This document shows positions 44,554 through 52,991 of a DNA stretch of 64,000 bases, piece by piece (position 1 is the first letter of the stretch; each line of letters begins with the position of its first letter). This stretch comes from Elusimicrobiota bacterium (GTDB lineage: Bacteria > CG03 > SLGR01 > JAFGSA01), in the NCBI GenBank assembly GCA_016934855.1, contig JAFGSA010000026.1, positions 1-64,000 on the forward strand, written 5' to 3'. The position numbers and the translations under genes were made by a program. Under the pieces are notes generated by a model, which had not been told where the DNA came from, searched no databases, and saw nothing but the letters and a program-made list of their open reading frames with translations.

Positions 44554-45859
44554 TCGCCTCTCCGTAGCTTCCCTGGGGTATCCATTTCCCGGTTACAAGG
44601 CCCGACTTGACTATCCTGGGGATTACAGGGAACGCCTCTTTTGCCAGCCGCAGCCCGCTTTTTGTGAATAAAAGCCGCGGGATCCTCTTCCGGGTATAGC
44701 GGTTAAGCTCCCTGTATGCCCATATCGTCCCGTCTTCCAGCTGTTCTTTCGTCATCCTGGCAGGCCGGAATACCGCGTTGAGCCAGTTATATTTACCCCA
44801 GTCATATGTCAGTATCCTGTTCTGCGCCTTCAGCCTGCTGAAAACAGGGGTTCCAGGGTAAGGAACCAGGATAAAAAATATGGCAGAATCTATTTTGGAG
44901 GTTTTTATAAGATTCAGCGTCTTGCCGAATATATCAGGCCCGTCGTCGTCAAAACCGAACATGAAGAACCCGTTCACGAAAATATCAGCCTTGTGAAACC
45001 TCGCGATCGCCTCGCGGTACTCGCTTAAGGATCCCAGTCTCTTTTTATAATGCAGTTTTTTGAAATTAGCCGAATCCAGTCCGCAGCAGACCATCCAGCA
45101 GCCGGCTTTCCTCATCTTCTTGAGGAGCCATTTTTCCCTGGATATGGATACGGGAGCCTGGATGTACCACACCTTGTTGAGGTCTTCTATCGCTTCGCAC
45201 AGCTCAGCCGCGTAGTTCAGATCCGTGAAAAGACATTCGTCAACTAAGAGAAGATACCGGTTGCTGCATTTCTTCAGCGCCTTATACACTTTTTCTATCG
45301 GTTTCCTCCTCCACTTCTTCCACGGGACATACTGGAGATAGCAGTACTCGCAGTTATTGCTGCAGCCGCGGCTTACCTCGAAAGGAGAAAGGAAGTTCTT
45401 CGACTTAAAAAGGTCCCTCCTGGCATCCGGCACTTCCCTCATGTCGACAGGGCTGCTTTTATAGACCTTCTTAAGCCTGTTCTCTCTCATATCGGACAGA
45501 AGGCGGGGCCAGACTTCTTCCGCCTCGCCGACTACTACGCTGTCGCAATGCCCCAGTGCCTCATCTGTCATTATAGACGGATGAACGCCGCCCATCACCA
45601 CCTTTTTCCCCAGCTCTCTGAACCTGTCGGCAATCCGGTACGCCCTGGGAGACTGCGCGGTCATGCAGGTTATACCCACCAGGTCGGCATCAGAAGAAAA
45701 ATCCACCTTCTTCGTATCCTCGTCTACGATCTTCACATCGTGCCCGGCGGACAGGGCGGCAATTATACCCAGCCCCAGGGGGGCTACCTTCGATACGCCG
45801 GGTCTCGTATAAAGCCCGTAATCATGCAGTTTGGGCTTGATCAGTAATATCCTGGACAT
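44546..45859 (-). CDS. B12-binding-type radical SAM protein
   Basis: The protein is 437 residues, ATG at 45859. Residues about 1-130 form a cobalamin-binding-like Rossmann domain ('LLIKPKLHDYG', 'APLGLGIIAALS', 'VKIVDEDT', 'VVMGGVHPS', 'VVVGEAEEVWP'). The radical SAM core starts with 'SRGCSNNCEYCYL', whose CxxxCxxC cysteines bind the 4Fe-4S cluster. Later motifs 'FMFGFDDD' and 'LVPYPGTP' match B12-radical SAM enzymes that act on lipids and cofactors (methylation, ring or lipid-tail chemistry). It is the first gene of the six-gene overlapping cluster and is separated from mfd by 43 AT-rich bases. I found no convincing promoter or SD there. The substrate is unknown. Confidence 0.87.
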   Translation of the reverse strand: MSRILLIKPKLHDYGLYTRPGVSKVAPLGLGIIAALSAGHDVKIVDEDTKKVDFSSDADLVGITCMTAQSPRAYRIADRFRELGKKVVMGGVHPSIMTDEALGHCDSVVVGEAEEVWPRLLSDMRENRLKKVYKSSPVDMREVPDARRDLFKSKNFLSPFEVSRGCSNNCEYCYLQYVPWKKWRRKPIEKVYKALKKCSNRYLLLVDECLFTDLNYAAELCEAIEDLNKVWYIQAPVSISREKWLLKKMRKAGCWMVCCGLDSANFKKLHYKKRLGSLSEYREAIARFHKADIFVNGFFMFGFDDDGPDIFGKTLNLIKTSKIDSAIFFILVPYPGTPVFSRLKAQNRILTYDWGKYNWLNAVFRPARMTKEQLEDGTIWAYRELNRYTRKRIPRLLFTKSGLRLAKEAFPVIPRIVKSGLVTGKWIPQGSYGEASV

Positions 45860-45902
45860 AAATTATCATCATATTTTTATTATTTTCTACCGTATTGATA
45901 TA

Positions 45903-48900
45903 CTAACATTTATCTTTCGCATAAATCAATTTCTCCAGTTCCGCTATCTCCCTCCTGACATCCTCCAGTATCCGGCCGCCCCCTATCCTTCTTTCAATCT
46001 TTTCTCCCGTAGCCAGCCTTAATGCCAGAGCCCCCCTCGATACGGATATGCTCTTGATATTTACCTTTGACGCCGATATCTTTATCTGTATTATGCCGAA
46101 AAGATTTTCCAGTTCCTCCGGCATAACCCCGAACCTGTCCTTCATCTCATCTTTCATGCTTTCTGCCTGGTCCTGCCGCGTCAGAGAAGACAGCCTCCTG
46201 TAAAACGCGAGCCTGAGGTCCGGCGAGCCTATATACTCTTCGGGGATATAGGCGTTCACAGGGAGAGATATATCCACTTCCAGGGGCTCTACATAGTCTT
46301 CTCCCTTGAGATGCGCAATCTCCTCCCTCAATATGCTCGAATAATACTCGAACCCGACTTTCATTATATTGCCGTGCTGCTGCGGCCCTAACAGCTCCCC
46401 GGCACCCCGAAGCTGAAGATCCCTCAAAGCAAGCTGAAGCCCCCCTCCGAGCGACGAAAAAGAGGAAAGGGCCGAGAGCCTCTCCCTCACCTGCGGTGTC
46501 ATATCCAGGTGCGGCGGGTACATGAGGTAACAGTACGCCCTGATATTGCTCCTCCCCACCCGCCCCCTGAGCTGGTATATGTCCGCAAGACCCATCATAT
46601 GCGCAGAGTCCACTATCATGGTATTTACGTTGGGGATATCCAGCCCGTTCTCTATTATCGTGGTTGCGACCAGGCAGTCCAGGTCCCCCTCTATGAACCT
46701 TTCCATCACCCGGTCGATGCTCTCCGCGTCCATCCGGCCGTGTATATACCCGAAAGTGATCCCCGGCAGGCTCTCTCCCAGGGTATCGGTGAGCTTCTTT
46801 ATGGTGCGGACCCTGGGATGGACATAATATGACTGGCCGCCGCGGCTCTTTTCGAGCTGCAAGGCGCTCTTTACCGTCTCGAAATCATACTGCATAGTCC
46901 TGGTCATTATTCCCACTCTCCCGGGAGGAGGAGTGTTTATGAGAGAAAACCCTTTTACCCTGCCCAGGGCCATCGCGAGCGTTCTGGGAATAGGCGTGGC
47001 CGTTGTCGTCAATAAGTCTACATTATTGAACCTGAAACGCAGTTTTTCCTTCTGTTCTACGCCGAAACGCTGCTCTTCGTCTATGATGATGAGCCCAAGC
47101 GCCGGGAACCTGATCTGCCCGGACAGAAGGCGGTGAGTACCTATTATTATGTCCGCCTTGCCCTCGTTAATATTGCTGATTATCCTTTTCTGGTCCGAAC
47201 CCGAGACCAGCCGCGACAGCATCTCTATGACGACAGGGAATTCCCTGAACCTCTCCCGGAAAGTACTGAAATGCTGGCGCGCCAGTACAGTCGTAGGGGC
47301 GAGCACCGCCACCTGTTTCCCGTTTATAACCGCGCGGAACGCGGCCCTCATGGCGACTTCGGTCTTCCCGAAACCCACGTCCCCGCAGACCAGCCTGTCC
47401 ATCGCGGAGCCGGATTCCATGTCGTCCAGCACTTCTTTTACGGCTTCTTCCTGGTGCCTGGTCAGCCTGTACGGGAAGAAATCAGTGAATTCCTTTTCCA
47501 TGTCAGGGACGGTACTGAAAGAAAAACCCGCCTTTTCCCTGGTCCTGTACAGCCTCACAAGCTGCTTTGAGAGCTCTTTCACGGATTCTTTTACCTTGAG
47601 CGCGGTCTGACGCCAGATCCTGCCGGAGAGCGAGTCAAGTTTAGCGCCCCATTTGACGCCTATGTATTTCTGTATAAGGTCCGCGTTCTCCACCGCCACA
47701 TACAGCTTTGCGTCATCCCTGTATTTTACTTTCAAAAAATCGGTTATAACCCCGTCGTGCTCTATCTGTTTGATGCCGTCATACTGCCCTACGCCGAATT
47801 TCCTGTGCACAACGTAGTCACCCGCCCTGAGGTCCGCCAGTTCCTCGACATAGCGGGTAGAAGGCGGCTCGTACGGCAATCTTCTGTAATAAGGCAGTAT
47901 GCCGCTTATCGAAATCACTGCTGTCTTTATACTGTCGGCAACGAACCCGTCGTCAAGGGAAGAGACGAACCCGTCCGGCAGTATATCCGCTTCTTCCGTA
48001 AGGAGGTCGCGGACCTTTTCGGCTTCCCTGGCGGAAGGAGCCGTCACAAGTATCCTGTAAGAAGCCTCTTTCAGGGGCTCCAGCTCCTTTTTTACATTAT
48101 CGAACGATCCCGGGTAGACAAACGGCCTGGAACCCAGATCCGCATCGCACGCAGAAACGCTGACCCTCTGTATAACGGTGCGGCCGGTACCGATAATATC
48201 GCGAATATCGGCATCCTCTCCGTAATCCTCTTCCGCCAGGACAGCGATATAATCCTTTCCCATATAGTCCATGACGGTTGCGCCGCTATCCGATAAGAAT
48301 GCCGCGGGCAATATCTGCGTTTCGTCTATATCCCTGTACGTGAGCTGGTTTACCGGATTGAAGAGTTTAAGCTTCCGTATAGTGTCTCCGTAGAAGAATA
48401 TCCTGACCGGATCCGGCTGGTCCGGAGACCAGAAGTCTATTACCTCGCCCCTGCGGGCATATTCTCCCGGTTCGCTCGCTATGTCGGCCCTTATGTAGTT
48501 GCCCCTCACGAAGGCGTTTATTATCGATTCATACATGCCGTCCGCGCCTTTTTCTATTTTCAGCATGCTGCCGGCAAATTCCCCGGGGGGGAGCACTTTC
48601 TCTTTGACGGAATTCACGCAACCCACGACAATACAGGGGGTACCCGACAGGAGCTTCTTAATAGCGTCTATCTGTTTCACCTGTATACCCGCAGGGAAGA
48701 CCAGCGATGATTTACCGCCGAAACTGTCGATCGCGCTGCGGTATCTTTCCACGTCCTTTTCCTGTCTGGTCACAACGAGCATGTTCCTCGCGGTACTGCT
48801 GAACACGGATGAAATAAAAGACGAGAAGGAAGACGGGGTGCTCCCGCCCACGGCCAGTGTGCCGGCGGGCTTTATAAGGGGCAGTATCTCTTTAAGTACA

Positions 48901-48923
48901 GGAGTGTCTTTCCATATGTCCAT
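45903..48923 (-). CDS. mfd: Transcription-repair coupling factor Mfd
   Basis: The protein is 1006 residues from the ATG at 48923. Upstream in-frame codons to 48989 are made of intergenic heptad-repeat sequence and were excluded. The order is an N-terminal UvrB-like region, an RNA-polymerase-interacting domain opening 'LRAGDYVVHRKFGVGQYDG' near residue 358, then a superfamily 2 translocase. The translocase has Walker A 'GDVGFGKTE' near residue 509, 'DEEQRFGV' near 615, 'TTTIIENGLDIP' and 'QLRGRVGRS'. A C-terminal TRCF domain follows. Mfd removes stalled RNA polymerase and recruits UvrA for transcription-coupled repair. It is shorter than the E. coli protein because the N-terminal part is compact. 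No strong SD is seen. Confidence 0.96.
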   Translation of the reverse strand: MDIWKDTPVLKEILPLIKPAGTLAVGGSTPSSFSSFISSVFSSTARNMLVVTRQEKDVERYRSAIDSFGGKSSLVFPAGIQVKQIDAIKKLLSGTPCIVVGCVNSVKEKVLPPGEFAGSMLKIEKGADGMYESIINAFVRGNYIRADIASEPGEYARRGEVIDFWSPDQPDPVRIFFYGDTIRKLKLFNPVNQLTYRDIDETQILPAAFLSDSGATVMDYMGKDYIAVLAEEDYGEDADIRDIIGTGRTVIQRVSVSACDADLGSRPFVYPGSFDNVKKELEPLKEASYRILVTAPSAREAEKVRDLLTEEADILPDGFVSSLDDGFVADSIKTAVISISGILPYYRRLPYEPPSTRYVEELADLRAGDYVVHRKFGVGQYDGIKQIEHDGVITDFLKVKYRDDAKLYVAVENADLIQKYIGVKWGAKLDSLSGRIWRQTALKVKESVKELSKQLVRLYRTREKAGFSFSTVPDMEKEFTDFFPYRLTRHQEEAVKEVLDDMESGSAMDRLVCGDVGFGKTEVAMRAAFRAVINGKQVAVLAPTTVLARQHFSTFRERFREFPVVIEMLSRLVSGSDQKRIISNINEGKADIIIGTHRLLSGQIRFPALGLIIIDEEQRFGVEQKEKLRFRFNNVDLLTTTATPIPRTLAMALGRVKGFSLINTPPPGRVGIMTRTMQYDFETVKSALQLEKSRGGQSYYVHPRVRTIKKLTDTLGESLPGITFGYIHGRMDAESIDRVMERFIEGDLDCLVATTIIENGLDIPNVNTMIVDSAHMMGLADIYQLRGRVGRSNIRAYCYLMYPPHLDMTPQVRERLSALSSFSSLGGGLQLALRDLQLRGAGELLGPQQHGNIMKVGFEYYSSILREEIAHLKGEDYVEPLEVDISLPVNAYIPEEYIGSPDLRLAFYRRLSSLTRQDQAESMKDEMKDRFGVMPEELENLFGIIQIKISASKVNIKSISVSRGALALRLATGEKIERRIGGGRILEDVRREIAELEKLIYAKDKC

Positions 48924-48932
48924 GACTAAGCT

Positions 48933-49037
48933 GTGTAAGGTTTGATGTGTAAAGTGTAATGAAACAGAAAAATAATTTAATGGACACAATTAGATACTTT
49001 ATACTTCTCATTACACATCACACTTTTCACATTACAC
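48933..49037 (-). repeat. Inverted pair of heptad-repeat arms between NUDIX gene and mfd
   Basis: Left arm 48933-48962 and right arm 49008-49037 are 30 bases each and inverted relative to each other, with 23 of 30 positions matching. The 45-base spacer is AT-rich. Both arms consist of imperfect 7-base units of the type GTGTAAN. The right arm reaches 6 bases into the end of the NUDIX gene. The structure resembles a small palindromic (MITE-like) unit. It could fold as a long hairpin in RNA downstream of the NUDIX gene. Confidence 0.7.
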
Positions 49038-49442
49038 TCTATTTTTATATACCATCTCCAGAAGTTCCAGGTCGGAACTGTAATTCAAAAGGCCGGCGGC
49101 TTCGTTGCGGGTCTTCCACGCCGTCTCGTGCACATCCTTATCATGTTCTCCCTCTTTACTTACGACGGACATACCGTACCATGTGACTTTTTTTATGACC
49201 AGTCTCCCTCTGCGCTCGAATATATAACCGATATCCTTCAGTTTCCCTTCTATGCGGCACCCGTACCCGGTCTCTTCCAGGACCTCCCTGAGAGCAGCTT
49301 CCGCTACAGTCTCTCCTTTCTCGACCTTCCCCTTGGGGAATGTCCATATGCGGCGCCCCGCCAGGTTGTCGGTGAGAATAAGAAGGACCTTACCGTCCTT
49401 TTTTACTATACCCCCTCCCGAGAATTCGAATTCTGTTTTCAT
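49032..49442 (-). CDS. NUDIX hydrolase
   Basis: The protein is 136 residues, ATG at 49442. The Nudix box is complete, GKVEKGETVAEAALREVLEE followed by TGY, matching G-x5-E-x7-REUXEE-x-G. The upstream 'RRIWTFPKGK' is typical of the diadenosine polyphosphate / (di)nucleoside polyphosphate hydrolase group that includes Ap4A hydrolases. It hydrolyses a nucleoside diphosphate linked to another group using Mg2+. The exact substrate cannot be told from sequence. It stands alone between two gaps filled with heptad repeats, upstream of mfd. Confidence 0.92.
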   Translation of the reverse strand: MKTEFEFSGGGIVKKDGKVLLILTDNLAGRRIWTFPKGKVEKGETVAEAALREVLEETGYGCRIEGKLKDIGYIFERRGRLVIKKVTWYGMSVVSKEGEHDKDVHETAWKTRNEAAGLLNYSSDLELLEMVYKNRV

Positions 49443-49456
49443 TATTTTATTTATTA

Positions 49457-49486
49457 CGTTTCACGAGATGCGTTTCACGTTTCACG
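49457..49486. repeat. Heptad repeat array (CGTTTCA units)
   Basis: Three CGTTTCA units at 49457, 49471 and 49478 are separated by one diverged 7-base slot, so the 7-base phase is kept. The array lies between the NUDIX start and the UvrD stop. It is a variant of the GTGTAAN/NTTACAC arrays in neighbouring gaps. Confidence 0.7.
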
Positions 49487-49490
49487 AAAA

Positions 49491-49510
49491 GATGAAAGCT
49501 TCTTTTCATC
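49491..49510 (-). terminator. Small stem-loop downstream of the UvrD gene
   Basis: Seven-base stem GATGAAA / TTTCATC with a 6-base loop. In minus-strand RNA it is followed by a short U-containing run (UUUUC). It lies 51 bases after the UvrD stop and could be a weak intrinsic terminator. The U tract is short and the stem AT-rich, so efficiency is doubtful. Confidence 0.35.
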
Positions 49511-49533
49511 CGGCATCTGCTATCTTTTCTTAT

Positions 49534-49554
49534 AACTTAAAACTTACAACTTAT
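49534..49554. repeat. Heptad repeat array (AACTTAN x3)
   Basis: Three adjacent 7-base units, AACTTAA, AACTTAC and AACTTAT, lie just after the UvrD stop. The sequence family differs from the nearby GTGTAAN arrays, but the unit length is the same. Confidence 0.6.
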
Positions 49555-49560
49555 GACTCA

Positions 49561-52554
49561 TTAATCATACTTATACTCATTCTCGCCGCTGCCGTCTCCC
49601 AGCGCTTCCTTTATGAACCTTGAAGGTATATGCCATCTGCTCTGCCCGTAGAGCATCCTCTGTGAAGCGGATGTCAGGTAGAGCAGGTCCTTGGCCCTGG
49701 TCATCCCCACATAGCAGAGCCTGCGCTCTTCCTCCATCTGCTCGGGATCGTTAAGGGCATCGTAATGGGGGAAGAGCTCCTCTTCCAGACCTGTCAGGAA
49801 TACTACCGGGAACTCCAGCCCCTTTGCTATATGTATTGTCATAAGCGTCACGTATTCTTCATCCTGCTGCCATTTATCGACCTCGGTTATCAGGGTTATC
49901 TCGTTCAGTATCTCTTTTACGGTCTTCCTGGCGTTCACGTCCTCCGCGAAAGCCGATACGAGTTCCTCTATGTTCTCGAGGCGCGTCCTGGCCTGCAGGT
50001 CCTCGTCGTCTTCGAGCATATGATGGTAACCCGATAATTCTATTATTTCCTTTGCCAATAGCGACGCATCGTCTTTTTCGAGGGTCTCCTTGAGGCGCGC
50101 CAGAAGGTCCCTGAGCGGTTTTATCTTCTTCTCCACGGACGCGGGTATATCCTTATGCCCTTCGGTTACGATCTTATAAACAGAGCTGGACTCCCGGACG
50201 GAAATCGACTTAAGCGCGGACATGGTCTTCTTGCCTATGCCCCGGGGAGGGTTGTTTATGACCCTTTCCATGCTCACATCGTCAAAAGGGTTCACCAGGA
50301 CCCTCATATAGGCGATTATATCCTTGATCTCCTTCCTGCTGTAGAACTTCACCCCCCCTACCACCCTGTAGTTCATACCCATCGCTCTCAGCACGTCTTC
50401 GAAAGCCCTCGACTGGGCGTTCACCCGGTAAAAGACCGCCATATCTCCCAGGTTGTACTCTCCCTCCTGCACAAGCCTTCTTATCTCGGAGACGACCGCC
50501 AGCGCCTCCTCTCGGCTGGTAAGGAACTCCTGCTTTCTGACTATCTCGCCGCCTTCCCTGCTGGTCCAGAGTTTCTTATCGCTGCGGGAAGGGTTGTTCT
50601 TGATCACGTTATGGGCGGCATCCAGTATATTCTTTGTCGACCTGTAGTTCTGTTCCAGCTTGAGCATGGTCGCTTCCCTGAAATGGTTCTTGAACTCCAG
50701 TATGTTCCTTACGTTGGCCCCTCTCCAGCTGTAAACTGAATTATGAACTACGAAATTATCGGCAATATAGTTGCGCAGATCCGGCATGGATACATCATAT
50801 ACATAACCCTCATAATCTGCCAGCGAAACCTTATTTACTTCTTCTTCGACAATACGGTTACCGTTAAAAACAGGCACAAGCATTCCCTGCTGGATTTGCG
50901 AAGCCGGCAGAAACACAAAGGATTTTCCAGGCGTCAGGCGCGCTTTCTTAACAACATCGATATCTGCCGCAGAAGATAATCCGGTTATATATCTTTTTGC
51001 CTCAGAGTAATCTTTTCTTGAAGTCTCTACTCTCCATGTGTCTTTTTTGCCGAGTCTTACGCTAAAACCCTTGCCGGCTATCTTCTTTTTCAGTCTATTA
51101 TCGGATGTATTAAGCTGTATCCTGTGCGCATGCCATGGCCTCATCCCTCCGCAGCGGTTTTCTCCGAACATAGTAAAATTAATGATTTTCCGGTCAATAT
51201 GCCCGTTTACATAACCTCCGGCAACAAAATGAGGAAATAACGGATCAATTAACATATCTCTCATTAATTTTTCCGCACGGCTTACAGTATCTATCGATTT
51301 AAAAAGGTTCCTGATACCCTGTTCATCAAGTGTTAATTTGCGCCCTCTTGAATGAAATGTGTATGTCGGGATCCCATATTGAAAAGAATAATACTGCTCA
51401 TAATATACAGCTTCTTTATGAGTTTTGCATGTTTTGATAATCCACAGTTTATCTCCATTTTCCTGGTTTATCCTGACCATAAGACCGGAAACGCAGTTAT
51501 TGGACTTCCTCTTGCTCCTGACTCCCTGCGTGATACCCATCCTGAATCCCATGCTCTTTTTTTGCATAAGATATACATAATATAGTCCCATACGGGGCTG
51601 AAGCCTGCCGAACAGCATGTGATTTGGCGTTACCTTTATTCTTTTTCCCGTTTTTGTAACGATTTGGACTACTTTTCCTTTATATTTCCTCTTTGATATC
51701 CTGTCGGGTTCTTCCTCCCGGTATTTACCCCATCCTGAAGCAGCGGCGACTTTAGTTCCATTCTGCAGTTTTTCTATTTCTTTATACCCGTCCTCAGTTT
51801 TTATTTTTGTCCCACGCACAAGACACTGGTCGTCGTCGCCCACTACGCATATATTGTTCTGCGGAGGAGAAAGGAGCTTTATGAGCATATACTGCGCATA
51901 GTTAGTATCCTGGTACTCGTCAACCATGATATACCTGAACCTGCGGCGGTACTTCTCAAGTATATCGGGCTTATCTTTAAAAAGGCGTATTGTCTCTACC
52001 AGAAGGTCGGCAAAATCATAGCCGCCGTTAGCTTTCAGCAGGTCCTGGTACATCGCATATACCCTGCTCATATTATAGCGCGCGGCATCCGAATGGGCAG
52101 TCGCGTTAATACTGTAGCTCTCCGCGTCCATGAGGTTGTTCTTTGCATTCGAGATTATCTCCCTGATCTTCGAAGGAGGGAACCTCTTGGGATCGATATC
52201 CAGCCTCTCCAGGCATTCTTTAATAACGACAGTCTGGTCGTGCTCGTCATAGATAGTAAAGTCTTTTTCAGACTCGTCCCTGAGAATCCTCGATGCCAGC
52301 GAATGGAAAGTGGACACCCAGACGCTTGTTCCCCTGGACCCGATGAGCTTTATCACCCTGTCCCGCATCTCCTGCGCAGCCTTGTTGGTGAAGGTCACAG
52401 CCAGTATCTCGTACGGGGAGATCCCCTTGTTAATCAGCTCGGCTATGCGATGCGTTATGACCATGGTCTTGCCGCTGCCCGCCCCCGCGAATACCAGGAC
52501 CGGCCCGTCTATGGTCTCAACCGCTTTCTTCTGCTCGGGATTTAGTTTTTTCAT
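49561..52554 (-). CDS. UvrD/PcrA-type superfamily 1 DNA helicase interrupted by an intein
   Basis: The protein is 997 residues, ATG at 52554. Helicase motifs are Walker A 'AGAGSGKT' (residues 23-30), 'TFTNKAA', 'VDEYQDTN', 'GDDDQ' + 'SVYSWRGA' (split by the intein), 'LEQNYRS', 'TIHIAKGLEF' and 'LCYVGMTRAK'. The intein fills residues 244-605. The spliced protein would be 635 residues, somewhat short for PcrA/UvrD, whose C-terminal Tudor-like tail seems absent. It unwinds DNA 3'-to-5' in repair and replication restart. Unless the intein splices, motif III is broken and the helicase would be inactive. No SD is visible. The upstream gap is occupied by heptad repeats and the S23-type gene. Confidence 0.94.
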   Translation of the reverse strand: MKKLNPEQKKAVETIDGPVLVFAGAGSGKTMVITHRIAELINKGISPYEILAVTFTNKAAQEMRDRVIKLIGSRGTSVWVSTFHSLASRILRDESEKDFTIYDEHDQTVVIKECLERLDIDPKRFPPSKIREIISNAKNNLMDAESYSINATAHSDAARYNMSRVYAMYQDLLKANGGYDFADLLVETIRLFKDKPDILEKYRRRFRYIMVDEYQDTNYAQYMLIKLLSPPQNNICVVGDDDQCLVRGTKIKTEDGYKEIEKLQNGTKVAAASGWGKYREEEPDRISKRKYKGKVVQIVTKTGKRIKVTPNHMLFGRLQPRMGLYYVYLMQKKSMGFRMGITQGVRSKRKSNNCVSGLMVRINQENGDKLWIIKTCKTHKEAVYYEQYYSFQYGIPTYTFHSRGRKLTLDEQGIRNLFKSIDTVSRAEKLMRDMLIDPLFPHFVAGGYVNGHIDRKIINFTMFGENRCGGMRPWHAHRIQLNTSDNRLKKKIAGKGFSVRLGKKDTWRVETSRKDYSEAKRYITGLSSAADIDVVKKARLTPGKSFVFLPASQIQQGMLVPVFNGNRIVEEEVNKVSLADYEGYVYDVSMPDLRNYIADNFVVHNSVYSWRGANVRNILEFKNHFREATMLKLEQNYRSTKNILDAAHNVIKNNPSRSDKKLWTSREGGEIVRKQEFLTSREEALAVVSEIRRLVQEGEYNLGDMAVFYRVNAQSRAFEDVLRAMGMNYRVVGGVKFYSRKEIKDIIAYMRVLVNPFDDVSMERVINNPPRGIGKKTMSALKSISVRESSSVYKIVTEGHKDIPASVEKKIKPLRDLLARLKETLEKDDASLLAKEIIELSGYHHMLEDDEDLQARTRLENIEELVSAFAEDVNARKTVKEILNEITLITEVDKWQQDEEYVTLMTIHIAKGLEFPVVFLTGLEEELFPHYDALNDPEQMEEERRLCYVGMTRAKDLLYLTSASQRMLYGQSRWHIPSRFIKEALGDGSGENEYKYD
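50740..51825 (-). mobile_element. Intein in the UvrD helicase (362 residues), with a GIY-YIG-like insert
   Basis: It begins with Cys (TGT, 51825-51823) directly after GDDDQ. It ends with the terminal 'VVHN' (Asn codon 50742-50740) followed by Ser as the +1 residue, the complete set of splicing residues. Hint/Hedgehog blocks are visible: 'CLVRGTKIKTEDGY', the block B 'TPNHMLF' (Thr and His), and 'YEGYVYDVSMPD' near the end. Between them, 'GLYYVYLMQKKSMGFRMGIT' followed by a later 'YYEQYYSFQYGIPT' looks like a diverged GIY-YIG nuclease module rather than LAGLIDADG. The region is visibly AT-richer than the flanking helicase, consistent with later acquisition. Nuclease activity cannot be inferred. 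Confidence 0.9.
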
Positions 52555-52574
52555 ATCATGATACGATACATATT

Positions 52575-52609
52575 GTGTAATGTGTAATGTGTAATGTGTA
52601 AAGTATAAT
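52575..52609 (+). repeat. Heptad repeat array, 5 units (GTGTAAT x3, GTGTAAA, GTATAAT)
   Basis: Five exactly adjacent 7-base units lie downstream of the S23-type gene and upstream of the UvrD start. They are inverted relative to the array at 52990-53010 on the other side of that gene. Confidence 0.85.
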
Positions 52610-52616
52610 AAATATA

Positions 52617-52991
52617 TTATTCATTAATCACCCTGATCAGTTTACCAAGCATGTTACATATATAAACACAGGCACTTCTTAAAGAGGAATATTCTTCTTT
52701 TGAAATCTGTTTTTCAGTTAGCAGTAAAGTTATCATTGGGACACATTCCCTTGCGGAACTTAATGCGATACCATAAAATTGAATTTTGCCTTTTTTCGAC
52801 TTTTTACCGCTTCCTTCAGCTATATTATTCACAACCGACAGGCCAGCTCTTGTAAATTGAATTCCAATTGAATATTGATATTCTTTTCCTATACTATTAT
52901 ATACCCTATAAATTCTGTTAACAAATTGGAGCGCTTTTTGATATACGTCAAGTTTTTCAAAATCAAAAATATATTCTCTGTCTTCTTTCAT
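52617..52991 (-). CDS. Four-helix-bundle protein, S23/23S-rRNA intervening-sequence type
   Basis: The protein is 124 residues. The pattern 'FEKLDVYQKALQFVNRIYRV', 'IGIQFTRAGLSVVNNIAEGSG', 'FYGIALSSARECVPMITLLL' and a final helix is characteristic of the S23 (IVS-encoded) four-helix-bundle family. This family is also related to the Avd accessory protein of diversity-generating retroelements. It is a small basic, probably nucleic-acid- or protein-binding scaffold, and its cellular role is not known. The ATG (52991) lies inside the flanking heptad array with no SD. The gene is AT-rich, stands alone and is bounded by inverted heptad arrays, which suggests it came as a unit. No reverse transcriptase or template repeat is present here. 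Confidence 0.88.
   Translation of the reverse strand: MKEDREYIFDFEKLDVYQKALQFVNRIYRVYNSIGKEYQYSIGIQFTRAGLSVVNNIAEGSGKKSKKGKIQFYGIALSSARECVPMITLLLTEKQISKEEYSSLRSACVYICNMLGKLIRVINE

Noticed and set aside
45860..45902. Promoter for the furan/radical SAM cluster
   Set aside because: The gap is AT-rich, but no -35/-10 pair with proper spacing stood out. The cluster may be transcribed with mfd.
48924..48989. Longer N-terminus for Mfd
   Set aside because: The extra codons are translated heptad-repeat DNA (THQTLHS-like) and do not resemble any Mfd N-terminus.
52617..52991. Accessory gene (avd) of a diversity-generating retroelement
   Set aside because: The fold is related, but no reverse transcriptase, template repeat or variable repeat was seen in the neighbourhood.
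52617..52991. Intervening sequence within a 23S rRNA gene
   Set aside because: The S23-type ORF lies between protein genes, and no rRNA sequence flanks it.
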